Assembly: GCA_025356915.1 (NCBI GenBank)
Contig: JANXQG010000079.1
Coordinates: 1 to 13,003 of the forward strand
DNA: 13,003 bases
Direction of reading: 5' to 3'
From: Planctomycetota bacterium
GTDB lineage: Bacteria > Planctomycetota > Planctomycetia > Pirellulales > Thermoguttaceae
The translations under genes and the position numbers were made by a program. A model generated the notes under the pieces. The model was not told the DNA's origin, made no database searches, and worked only from the letters and a program-made list of their open reading frames with translations. This document shows positions 1-6,696 of this stretch, piece by piece; positions within the stretch are counted from its first letter, which is position 1, and each line of letters opens with the position of its first letter.

Positions 1-234
1 GATTTCCTCCTGTCTCGCCCATCCGCCAGAGCTCGCCGAGAGAATATTTCTCCAGCCACTCGCACAGCCGCGCCGGTTCGAGCCGACGGAGTTGTGTGCC
101 GCGATCGTCTTTCTCGCAGACGATAATACACTCGGGCACACAACTCCGTCGGCTCGAACCGGCGCGGCTGTGCGAGTGGCTGGAGAAATATTCTCTCGGC
201 GAGCTCTGGCGGATGGGCGAGACAGGAGGAAATC
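1..234. repeat. 100-bp perfect inverted repeat with 34-nt spacer
   Basis: Bases 1-100 are the exact reverse complement of bases 135-234. The spacer, 101-134, holds a further 7-bp stem (ATCGTCT at 104-110 against AGACGAT at 118-124). The right arm carries the 3' end of an ATPase-like gene and the ribosome binding site of the next gene, so it is the functional orientation, and the left arm is an inverted copy of it. The repeat touches base 1, so it may extend further left. An arm of exactly 100 bp at a sequence edge resembles a fold-back assembly or amplification artefact. A genuine inverted duplication cannot be excluded. Confidence 0.95.
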
Positions 235-239
235 CGTGA
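102..239 (+). CDS. 3' end of a probable AAA/ABC-type ATPase gene (partial)
   Basis: The reading frame that stops at TGA 237-239 ends in a tail containing LRRLEPARLCEWLEKYSLG and then ELWRMGETGGNP. I recall this 'W-L-x-x-Y-x-L-G-E-L-W-x-x-G-x-x-G-G' ending from the ATPases encoded directly upstream of DUF4276 proteins. Its stop overlaps the GTG start of the next gene (GTGA, 236-239), the usual sign of translational coupling. No Walker motifs are visible because the gene body is missing. Sequence left of about 101 belongs to the inverted copy and is unlikely to be the true upstream part. The assignment rests on this short tail plus the partner gene. Confidence 0.5.
   Translation, partial: RSSFSQTIIHSGTQLRRLEPARLCEWLEKYSLGELWRMGETGGNP
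224..230 (+). promoter_or_regulatory. Ribosome binding site deciding the GTG start of the DUF4276 gene
   Basis: AGGAGGA is a near-perfect Shine-Dalgarno sequence five bases before GTG 236. It supports starting the DUF4276 gene there rather than at the upstream TTG at 92, which lies inside the left arm of the inverted repeat. Confidence 0.75.
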
Positions 240-858
240 CGCGAGAAATCCGGCTGTATGTCGAAGGTGGTGGGAATCAAAAGGACACCAAAGGCCGCCT
301 GCGCACCGCTTTTGGGACGTTCTTTAAGGAAATTAAGGACCGTGCCCGGTTGGATCGCACGCCGTGGACGATTACGGTTTGCGGCGGCCGCTCGGCGACC
401 TTCGACAACTTCCGACTTGCGCTGCGGTCCCATCCTGACGCATTTAATGTATTGCTAGTCGATTCCGAAGACCCCGTAAACGAAGAAAGTCCCTGGGAAC
501 ATCTGCGAAATCGCAAAGATGATGGATGGACCCCGGCTGTGAAGACCGCGAATGCCAACTCATGGTCCAGTGCATGGAAACATGGCTGGTCTGCGATTCG
601 GAAATACTTGCCACGTATTACGGGCAGGGTTTCCGGGAAAATGCCCTGCCCAAGAACGCCGACATCGAGAGTGTCGCCAAGGACAACATTCTCCGCAGCC
701 TGAAAGAGGCGACCCGCACGACAAAGACCAAAGGCGCGTATCACAAGACGCAACATGGCCCGGAAATTCTCGAGCGTATTCGTGCCGACGAAGTCCGCGG
801 GAAGGCACCGGCCTGCGAACGATTATTTGCGGTACTCTTCCACGCACTTCATGACTAA
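236..858 (+). pseudogene. DUF4276 family protein, broken by a -1 frameshift
   Basis: The first part, from GTG 236, reads TREIRLYVEGGGNQKDTKG and continues to NRKDDGWTP near 535. The rest of the same family, PGCEDRECQLMVQCMETW onward with QGFRENALPKN and YHKTQHGPEIL, is one frame over and runs to TAA 856-858. One extra C in the CCCC run at 531-534 would join them into about 207 residues, a normal length for DUF4276. DUF4276 proteins usually pair with an upstream ATPase, as here, and are thought to act in defence-type modules. The YVEGGG and LLVDSEDP motifs would fit the acidic residues of a TOPRIM-like nuclease fold (from memory and inference). The break may be a real mutation or a base lost in a homopolymer during sequencing. 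Confidence 0.85.
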
Positions 859-884
859 CAAATCACTTTCAAAAGAGTCGCTTC

Positions 885-1208
885 ATGGATATCATCAAAG
901 ATCTAGTTCTGCATCTGAACATCGACACGCTCGCGCAGATCATCAGAACCTACGGCACATGGACCTATCTGATCCTCTTCGGCGTGATCTTCTGCGAGAC
1001 AGGTCTAGTGATAACGCCTTTCCTACCGGGTGATTCGCTCTTGTTCGCGGCCGGGGCCATTGCAGCTAGACCGGATTGCCACATCGATGCAACGATCCTC
1101 TTCATCGTGCTTTCGGTAATCCTGGCCATCATCGTCATCTCCGTCCTGCCGATGGTCGTGGAATACCTCCGTGCCCGCCATGGCGGCGAAAAAATTAGGA
1201 GAACTTGA
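885..1208 (+). pseudogene. DedA-family membrane protein with internal in-frame deletion
   Basis: Residues 1-76 match the N-terminus of DedA/SNARE-associated proteins, with FCETGLVITPFLPGDSLLF at 36-54. Residues 78-98 (VILAIIVISVLPMVVEYLRA) match the extreme C-terminus of the same family. DedA proteins are usually a little over 200 residues and this one has 107. The whole middle is gone, including the conserved re-entrant region and its 'F-x-P-x-x-R' motif. The junction lies at about residues 75-78 and keeps the frame. The family works at the inner membrane in lipid carrier or phospholipid flipping and membrane potential homeostasis. This product should not be functional. A GAG at 870-872 is a weak ribosome site. 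The 3' end overlaps the end of the opposing RNase gene by 14 bp. Confidence 0.8.
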
Positions 1209-2826
1209 CTTCTCGGCCCTCGGCGTCGGAACAGACAAAAACGAGGTGCTCGGGACCTGCGTGCTCGTCGCCGACAATCTGGACCGTCATGTTCCCGTCG
1301 TCTTCCAACTGGGCCAACTCGTGCCGCTTGCGGTTATTCAAAAAATCGGCAACATCGGGGGCCACGCTGACGCGGACCTGCGCGATCGTCGGCTTCTGGG
1401 CGATCACGATCAACAACCGCATGACGTCGATGGCCATGCTTTCGGGAGTTTTCACCACCGCGGAACCATGGCAGCAAGGGCAATCTTTGTATGCGCTCCG
1501 TTTCAAACTCGGCCGGATTCGCTGACGAGTCATTTCGACCAAACCGAAGGGGCTTGTGCGGAGGATCTTGGTCCGAGCGCGGTCGCGACGGACTGCGTCG
1601 CGCAAAGCCCGTTCGACGCTGCGGCGGTGCCGTTCCTTGTGCATATCGATGAAGTCGTTGACGATCACGCCGCCCAGGTCGCGCAATCGTAACTGCCGGG
1701 CGATTTCCTTGGCCGCGTGCATGTTCATCTGGTAGGCGGTTTCTTCGGCGTCGCCCTCGGCCCGGAAGCTTCCGCTGTTGACGTCGATGGCCACGAGGGC
1801 CTCGGTTTGGTCGATGACGATCGACCCACCAGCCCTCAGGGGCACCGTGCGGGCATGGATCATGGCAATCTCTTGGTCGAGGCGGTGCTTGAAGAAGAGA
1901 GGCTCCTTGCCTTCGTAGAGTTGCAGGCGATTGGCGTACCGCGGCATGACAAGTTGCAGGAATTCGCGTGCCCGTTCGTAGGCCGCTTTCTCGTCGATGT
2001 AAATCGTATCGACCTCCGCCGTGAAAATATCGCGGATGGTGCGGATGATCATGTCGCTTTCCTGATAGATGTCCACCGGGGCGGGCATTTTCTTGATCCG
2101 CCGCACGATGACCTTCCAAAGCCGGAGCAGGTAGGCAAGGTCGCGAGAAAGCTCGCGTTTTGAGCGGTCGGACCCGGCCGTGCGGACGATGAACCCAACG
2201 CCCTTGGGCGGATTAAGCTCGAGCATGATGTCCCGCAGCTTGCGGCGGACTTCTTCGTCTTCAATCTTGCGGGAGACGCCGACACGACCCAGGGCGGGCA
2301 TGAGCACCAGATAGCGGCCAGGAATGCTGATATAGGTCGAGAGCGTTGGTCCCTTGGTACCGATCCCTTCCTTGATCACCTGCACAAGGACTTCATCGCC
2401 ACGGCGGAGGATATCTTGGATGGGCGGCTTGAAGCGGGGTCGGCCGCCCGTGCGGACTGGCCGCTTCTTCGGCTGGTCGTCGAAGTTGGTTTCATCCGCT
2501 TCCTCCGCGTCTTCTTGGTCGTTATGGCGATCATTGCGGTGCTCGCCAGGAGGACCGAGCGGCTTGTCGGGATCGTAGCCACCCTGGGCATAGTACTGGG
2601 GTTCGACGTCGCTAATGTGCAGGAAGCCATTGCGGCCGACGCCGAAATCGACGAAGGCCGCCTGGATGCTCGGCTCCAGATTGACGACGACACCTTTGTA
2701 GATATTGCCGACGTAGCTATCCTGTCCCGTGCGCTCCACGTAGAGTTCTTCCAGAACTCCATCCTCGACAATCGCGATCCGGCATTCCTCCGGTTGGGCG
2801 ACATTGATCAACATTTCTTGTTTCAT
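1195..2826 (-). CDS. rng: Rne/Rng family ribonuclease (RNase E/G)
   Basis: Endoribonuclease that cuts single-stranded, AU-rich RNA in mRNA decay and rRNA/tRNA maturation. The 543-residue product has an S1 domain at about 36-150 (YVGNIYKGVVVNLEPSIQAA, then the return at RRGDEVLVQV), interrupted by a charged insert at about 80-135. The DNase I-like catalytic domain has Asp348 in AIDVNSG and Asp391 in VIVNDFIDM, equivalent to E. coli RNase E Asp303 and Asp346. The Zn-link, CPCC at 449-452, matches the CPxC that joins subunits in RNase E. The small domain follows to residue 543. There is no long C-terminal degradosome scaffold, so by length it is closer to RNase G. The start is ATG 2824-2826, and an in-frame ATG four codons later (M5) is possible. 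It is the last gene of the minus-strand series and ends tail-to-tail with the dedA remnant. Confidence 0.95.
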   Translation of the reverse strand: MKQEMLINVAQPEECRIAIVEDGVLEELYVERTGQDSYVGNIYKGVVVNLEPSIQAAFVDFGVGRNGFLHISDVEPQYYAQGGYDPDKPLGPPGEHRNDRHNDQEDAEEADETNFDDQPKKRPVRTGGRPRFKPPIQDILRRGDEVLVQVIKEGIGTKGPTLSTYISIPGRYLVLMPALGRVGVSRKIEDEEVRRKLRDIMLELNPPKGVGFIVRTAGSDRSKRELSRDLAYLLRLWKVIVRRIKKMPAPVDIYQESDMIIRTIRDIFTAEVDTIYIDEKAAYERAREFLQLVMPRYANRLQLYEGKEPLFFKHRLDQEIAMIHARTVPLRAGGSIVIDQTEALVAIDVNSGSFRAEGDAEETAYQMNMHAAKEIARQLRLRDLGGVIVNDFIDMHKERHRRSVERALRDAVRRDRARTKILRTSPFGLVEMTRQRIRPSLKRSAYKDCPCCHGSAVVKTPESMAIDVMRLLIVIAQKPTIAQVRVSVAPDVADFLNNRKRHELAQLEDDGNMTVQIVGDEHAGPEHLVFVCSDAEGREVKFS

Positions 2827-2901
2827 GGTCTCGCTTTCTTAGGCAAGACCGACGAGCGGGCATTCGAGCGACAAAACGTCTGCGGGAGGAGGACTGTGCG
2901 A

Positions 2902-3269
2902 TCATGAATCGATCTCCACGTTGTTACGTGTGGGAGGCAAGGCCCAGGCCTTGCAAATACCCCGCGGCAGAACCTCCAGCGACTCGATGCGCAGCCCAGG
3001 ACGAGCCTGAAGCTGGAGGCGAGCGAGCAAATCATCGGCGGTGGGCGCTTCGTTCAGTTCAAGTTCCATGCTTCACGGCGTCCTTCAATGCCGACCGCCA
3101 GGGCCAGGGGGAAGTTCAGGCGCGGCTTGGGTCGATATCCCCCGCTCATGCCCAGCGATAGCCCGGCGCGGCGAAATAACCGCTCCAGACTGCTCGTCAA
3201 CTCCCGGTGGCCGATCAGGCGCAGTGCCGACTGTTTTGCAAATCGAATGCGTACTCTCGGTCGAACCAT
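2902..3269 (-). pseudogene. DUF2344 / radical SAM-associated protein (TIGR03936-like), frameshifted
   Basis: From ATG 3267-3269 the protein reads VRIRFAKQSALRLIGHREL, then ERLFRRAGL and GYRPKPRLNFPLALAVGIEG, the hallmark start of the DUF2344 family. The frame then stops at EAWNLN (end at 3054). In the next frame the family continues as MELELNEAPTADDLLARL and LRIESLEVLPRG, ending at TGA 2902-2904. One added A near 3071 (GCATGG to GCAATGG) restores a 122-residue protein. That is still short: from memory, relatives run near or above 200 residues, so the C-terminal half looks lost. The usual partner, a TIGR03960 radical SAM protein, is not next to it. A stop codon (TGA) lies four codons upstream of the ATG. 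It lies between ptsI and the RNase gene, 75 bp before the latter. Confidence 0.8.
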
Positions 3270-3287
3270 TGGTTCAAATCAATCTGC

Positions 3288-3310
3288 TCCGCCAAGACAA
3301 GAGTGGCGGA
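3288..3310. other. Intercistronic hairpin between ptsI and the DUF2344 gene
   Basis: TCCGCCA at 3288-3294 and TGGCGGA at 3304-3310 form a perfect 7-bp stem with a 9-nt loop. On the minus strand, the direction of transcription here, no T-run follows, so it is not a standard intrinsic terminator. A TTTTTT run lies at 3319-3324 on the plus strand, but no plus-strand gene precedes it. It may be an mRNA-processing or stabilising structure at the end of ptsI. Confidence 0.4.
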
Positions 3311-3375
3311 AAACTCTGTTTTTTGACTTATTCCCAACCCCGTTACGCAGCCTGGAAGGCTACGCTACAAAGCTC

Positions 3376-5121
3376 TCATGCGTTCCCGAAACCGGGAACA
3401 CGTCGTTTCAATTCCTCACGGAGGTAGTTTGTGATGTCTCGTGCATTTTCCATCGTGGCGACGCGGTTGGTGACCTCCTTGCAATCGGCAAGGGTCACGC
3501 GGCGGCAAATGTTCTTGATCTCCGGCAGGGCGGCTGGTGCCACGCTGAACTGCCGCAGCCCCAGGCCCAACAGCAGCATCGTGTAGTTTGGGTTGCCACT
3601 CATCTGCCCGCACATGGTGATCGGAACCGGCTTCTTTTTGGCCGCGTCGATGGCCATGGCGATCAACCGCAACACGGCGGGGTCGGCCGGGTTGTATAGC
3701 CCAACGACGTCCTTGTTGCTGCGGTCGACGGCGAGTGTATATTGGATTAGGTCGTTGGTGCCGATACTGAGGAAGTCAACCTCCTCAACGAAGCGGTCAA
3801 TCATGATCACGGCCGCCGGCACTTCGACCATCATGCCGATGGGCAGATCGCGATTGAAATCGATGCCGTGTTCGTCGAGGTCTTCCATCACGTCGGCCAA
3901 GACCATCTTGGCTTGGCGGAGCTCCAGCAGCGTGGTGATCAAAGGGAACATGATCTGTAGGTTGCCCAGCACGCTGGCACGCAAAATTGCCCTAAGTTGC
4001 GTGCGGAACATCGGCAAGTGGCGGAGTGCCAAGCGGATGCTCCGCAAACCGAGGCACGGATTGCGTTCGTCCTCGGGCTGAGGCAAGTGGGGCACCTTGT
4101 CGGCCCCGAGGTCAAAGGTGCGAATGATGACCGGCTTGTCGCCCATGGCCTGCAAGACCTGGGAGTACGCCTGATAGTGAACCTCCTCGGTTGGCTCGAT
4201 TTCGCTGCCGAGATAGAGGAATTCAGTGCGGTAGAGCCCAATGCCTTCGGCTCCGCGATTGACGCAGTGAGTTACCTCGTAAGGAAACTCGATGTTGCCG
4301 TAGAGGCTGATTTGCACGCCGTCGGCGGTTGTGGCCGGCAAATCGCGGAGGGCCTCGAGTAGGACAGCCGCCGAGAGATTCGCTTCGACCTTGTGGCGAT
4401 AGTGGGCCAGCGTTTCTTCGTCGGGCTGAAGGATCACAAAGCCTTTGTCGCCGTCGATAATCACCAGTTCCCCGCCAGAGACATCAGCCAGGAAAGGGCC
4501 GGTGCCGACGATGGCGGGGATCTCCAATGCTTCGGCGACGATCGCCGTATGGCTGCTGGGACCACCGATCTCCGTGACGAAGCCGAGAACGAAGTGGCGG
4601 TCGAGATTGGCCGTTTCGCTGGGCGTGAGGTTGTGAGCCAAGACGAGTACCGGCGACGTGAGGTGCGCAATGCCTTCGCGGCGGTGGCCCAGCAGATGCC
4701 GCAAGAGCCGTTTCTCAATATCAAAAATATCGGCGGCCCGTTCGGCCAAGTGGGCACTGTCCAACCGCTGGAAAACCTGGGAATAGTGCCGCAACGTGCG
4801 ACTGACGGCATACTCGGGCGAGTAGTGGCGGTGCCTGATCATCTCTTCCAGTTCGCTGCGGAGCCGCGCGTCCTGGAGCATTTGCAAGTGGGCGTCAAAG
4901 ATGGCGGCATACTTCTCGCCCAGTTCCTGGGCGATGGCGTCGCGGTGGCTGGCAATCTCGGCAGAGGCGGCCGCGATTGCCTTTGCCAGCCGATCCAGTT
5001 CTTCGTCCACGGCATCGCGCGCAACGAACCGCCGAGGAATGCGAAATCCCTCGTTGTCCATGACCATCGCTTCACCGATGGCGATTCCCGGCGAAACGGG
5101 TATTCCTTGTAGCTTCTGCAT
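3376..5121 (-). CDS. ptsI: Phosphoenolpyruvate-protein phosphotransferase, PTS enzyme I
   Basis: Cytoplasmic EI takes phosphate from PEP onto a histidine and passes it to HPr. From ATG 5119-5121 the protein has 581 residues, normal for the family. It has the opening QGIPVSPGIAIGEA, the active-site histidine in IGGPSSHTAIVAEALEIPAIVG (His191 in this numbering), the PEP-binding barrel with GLYRTEFLYL, IIRTFDLGADK and SIGTNDLIQYTLAVDRSN, and the catalytic cysteine in TMCGQMSGNP (Cys504). An in-frame TTG at 5137-5139 overlaps the HPr stop codon and would add six residues. ATG is preferred because it matches the family's usual first residues. HPr is immediately upstream, so the two are almost certainly co-transcribed and translationally linked. 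All catalytic residues are present. Confidence 0.96.
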   Translation of the reverse strand: MQKLQGIPVSPGIAIGEAMVMDNEGFRIPRRFVARDAVDEELDRLAKAIAAASAEIASHRDAIAQELGEKYAAIFDAHLQMLQDARLRSELEEMIRHRHYSPEYAVSRTLRHYSQVFQRLDSAHLAERAADIFDIEKRLLRHLLGHRREGIAHLTSPVLVLAHNLTPSETANLDRHFVLGFVTEIGGPSSHTAIVAEALEIPAIVGTGPFLADVSGGELVIIDGDKGFVILQPDEETLAHYRHKVEANLSAAVLLEALRDLPATTADGVQISLYGNIEFPYEVTHCVNRGAEGIGLYRTEFLYLGSEIEPTEEVHYQAYSQVLQAMGDKPVIIRTFDLGADKVPHLPQPEDERNPCLGLRSIRLALRHLPMFRTQLRAILRASVLGNLQIMFPLITTLLELRQAKMVLADVMEDLDEHGIDFNRDLPIGMMVEVPAAVIMIDRFVEEVDFLSIGTNDLIQYTLAVDRSNKDVVGLYNPADPAVLRLIAMAIDAAKKKPVPITMCGQMSGNPNYTMLLLGLGLRQFSVAPAALPEIKNICRRVTLADCKEVTNRVATMENARDITNYLREELKRRVPGFGNA

Positions 5122-5135
5122 TACAGTTCGTTTAC

Positions 5136-5414
5136 TCAATCTTCGTCGAACTTCCGAAGGAAGAGTTGTTCGAGTGCATCGACGGCCGCTTGGGCCTCGT
5201 TACCGGAACCTTCCAGCGACAATTGTTCCCCCTGAGCGGCTCCCAGCGACATCAGTTGCAAGATGTCGGTCGCTTCGACCTCATGAAGTCTCTTGGTAAT
5301 CACAACGCGCGCGTCGAATTTACGGGCTTCAGTGACGACCATCACCGCAGCCCGGGCATGTAGTCCCGCGCGGTTTGCGACAGTTACGGTTCGCTTTAGA
5401 GTAGGCTCGGGCAT
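5136..5414 (-). CDS. ptsH: HPr-type phosphocarrier protein
   Basis: Small carrier that receives phosphate from EI and passes it to EIIA. From ATG 5412-5414 it has 92 residues. A GTG at 5427-5429 would add five, and neither start has a clear Shine-Dalgarno. The phospho-histidine is His19 in ANRAGLHARAA. The helix ATDILQLMSLGAAQG aligns with the Gram-positive KSIMGVMSLG motif and puts Asp50 where the HPr kinase target Ser46 would be, so this protein cannot be regulated by Ser46 phosphorylation and may mimic that state permanently (inference). The T-rich stretch at 5430-5436 (plus strand A-run) sits just upstream of the GTG. Its stop overlaps the alternative TTG start of ptsI. Confidence 0.93.
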   Translation of the reverse strand: MPEPTLKRTVTVANRAGLHARAAVMVVTEARKFDARVVITKRLHEVEATDILQLMSLGAAQGEQLSLEGSGNEAQAAVDALEQLFLRKFDED

Positions 5415-5486
5415 GGGGCGCTTCGACACAAAAAAATCGTCTTGGAATCCCCCGCAATACTTCCGAGGGTTCCCGGCTGCATCACA

Positions 5487-5963
5487 TCAGGATCCAAATT
5501 GATGATTATCGGCTTCGTCTAGGAGCAGGGTGACGTCTTGAGGCAATTTAGCCTGCTTCAGAAGATGGCAAAACGTATCATCGCGGAGTTGCCGAGAGAT
5601 ATTTTCCAAGGCGCGAAGGTGGTCGCCTGGCCGATCGGGTGGGGAAATCAGTAGGAAAAACAAATTGACTGTCTCGCCGTCGAGGCTGGCGAAGTCAACT
5701 CCGGACGGACTGACCGAAACCGTGCCGACGAGGCGATCGACGCTGGGGTGTTTGGTGTGGGGAACGGCCACGCCTCGGCCGATGCCGGTGCTGCCCAGCT
5801 CCTCACGCTTCAAAATTGCTTTGACAATGCTCTCGAAATCGGCCGAATTGACTCGCTTTGCCTCGACCAACGCCTGGACCATCTCGCGGATGGACCCTTC
5901 CTTGTCGAGTGCCACCATATTCGCACGAATGGCATCACGGCAGATAAAGTCAGAAAACTTCAT
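5487..5963 (-). CDS. ptsN: PTS EIIA protein, PtsN / fructose-mannitol type
   Basis: The 158-residue product is a single EIIA domain (PTS_EIIA_2) that accepts phosphate from HPr. The active histidine is His69 in GIGRGVAVPHTKHP. Other family marks are ILKREELGSTGIGRG before it and NLFFLLISPPDRPGDHLRAL after it. It has no attached EIIB or EIIC, so it has no direct route to sugar import. PtsN-type proteins usually act by protein-protein regulation, for example of potassium transport or sensor kinases in proteobacteria; the target here is unknown. ATG 5961-5963 has a good ribosome site, GGGAG at 5972-5976, eight bases upstream. It follows hpf by 26 bp and precedes ptsH by 57-72 bp. Confidence 0.94.
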   Translation of the reverse strand: MKFSDFICRDAIRANMVALDKEGSIREMVQALVEAKRVNSADFESIVKAILKREELGSTGIGRGVAVPHTKHPSVDRLVGTVSVSPSGVDFASLDGETVNLFFLLISPPDRPGDHLRALENISRQLRDDTFCHLLKQAKLPQDVTLLLDEADNHQFGS

Positions 5964-5989
5964 GCACCAATCTCCCTAATAGGATGGGG

Positions 5990-6370
5990 TTAAATATCCT
6001 CAGACCCGTCTTCTTCAGCAGGGCTTTTCTGGCCTGGCACTTCTGGCGTTTCAATTTGCCGGTGTCCGGGGCCGCGATGGCGGTCTTGAACCTTTTGCTT
6101 GTATTTACGCAGTTGATGTTCCATCTTCTCGACGACGTCATCAATCGATGCCATCAACTCCAGCGAACGACACTCGGCCACAAAGTCGTGTTTGTGTTCG
6201 GCCGATACCCGAAGATCAACATTGGGTGCGTCGCGGTGCTCAAGATCGACGGTAACATCGATCGCCGTCAAGCGTTCAAAAAAACGGGGCAACTTCTCCA
6301 GCTTCTCTTTGATCTTGGCCTGCGTCTCGTCACTGAGATGCCCATGCCGAGCGGAAATCTTGATCTGCAT
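5990..6370 (-). CDS. hpf: Ribosome hibernation promoting factor, short HPF/RaiA type
   Basis: Small ribosome-binding protein that occupies the 30S decoding channel and silences or stores ribosomes in slow growth. The 126-residue product shows the HPF/YfiA fold: MQIKISARHGHLSDETQ, KEKLEKLPRFFERLTAIDVT, EHKHDFVAECRS and SIDDVVEKMEHQLRKYKQK. The tail after about residue 100 is charged and probably disordered. It lacks the second dimerisation domain of long HPF. ATG 6368-6370 is preceded by AAAGGAG at 6379-6385 with eight bases between, so this start is secure. It is the first gene of the hpf-ptsN-ptsH-ptsI series. The proteobacterial rpoN locus also keeps hpf next to ptsN, but no rpoN is visible here. 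Confidence 0.94.
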   Translation of the reverse strand: MQIKISARHGHLSDETQAKIKEKLEKLPRFFERLTAIDVTVDLEHRDAPNVDLRVSAEHKHDFVAECRSLELMASIDDVVEKMEHQLRKYKQKVQDRHRGPGHRQIETPEVPGQKSPAEEDGSEDI

Positions 6371-6696
6371 CGAGAAAACTCCTTTGCTTAACGCCAGCCC
6401 GATAAAACCCGTATACTACAACCGACAACACACTCCCCGCTGGAGTGAGGGCTTCTGGCCAACACGAACATTCAATCGTAGATTCTAGCAATCGGGACGG
6501 AATGAGACAAACGCAATTAGAGGCTAGCATTACTGTTCCACGCACTACAGCCTCATACTAGTGTAGCTTTTTATAACTCGAGCATAAGGGGGAGTGGGGC
6601 GTAGGACCGATTGAAACCCCTACGAAGGTGTGTATAATCAGCCATGGAGTGTGTTTGTGCGCAGCGAAACCCCGCTTCTGGCTTGCCTGCCACCCA
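6371..6696. other. 326-bp intergenic region between the cysteine desulfurase and hpf genes
   Basis: No convincing gene is present. The hpf-proximal end holds the ribosome site, the weak promoter and the CACTCC/GGAGTG hairpin. Near 6600-6624, CGTAGG and CCTACG form a 6-bp stem with a 13-nt loop downstream of the desulfurase gene, and CTACA/TGTAG near 6545-6566 forms a weak stem before CTTTTT. Neither is a clear intrinsic terminator in the minus-strand direction. Confidence 0.5.
6401..6428 (-). promoter_or_regulatory. Possible sigma-70-like promoter for the hpf-pts series
   Basis: On the minus strand TTGTCG (6428-6423) and TTTATC (6406-6401) are 16 bases apart, about 30-60 bp before the hpf start. 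Match to consensus is only partial. A 6-bp inverted repeat, CACTCC/GGAGTG at 6431-6447, lies just upstream and could be an operator. Both are weak predictions from the sequence alone. Confidence 0.25.

Noticed and set aside
92..235. Upstream extension of the DUF4276 reading frame from TTG 92
   Set aside because: It starts inside the left inverted-repeat arm and reads the ATPase 3' end in the wrong frame; GTG 236 has a strong ribosome site.
3288..3324. Intrinsic terminator from the 7-bp hairpin plus T run
   Set aside because: The T run is on the plus-strand side, eight bases from the stem, and no plus-strand gene precedes it.
4393..5112. Long plus-strand open frame opposite ptsI
   Set aside because: It is an antisense shadow of a well supported gene in GC-rich DNA.
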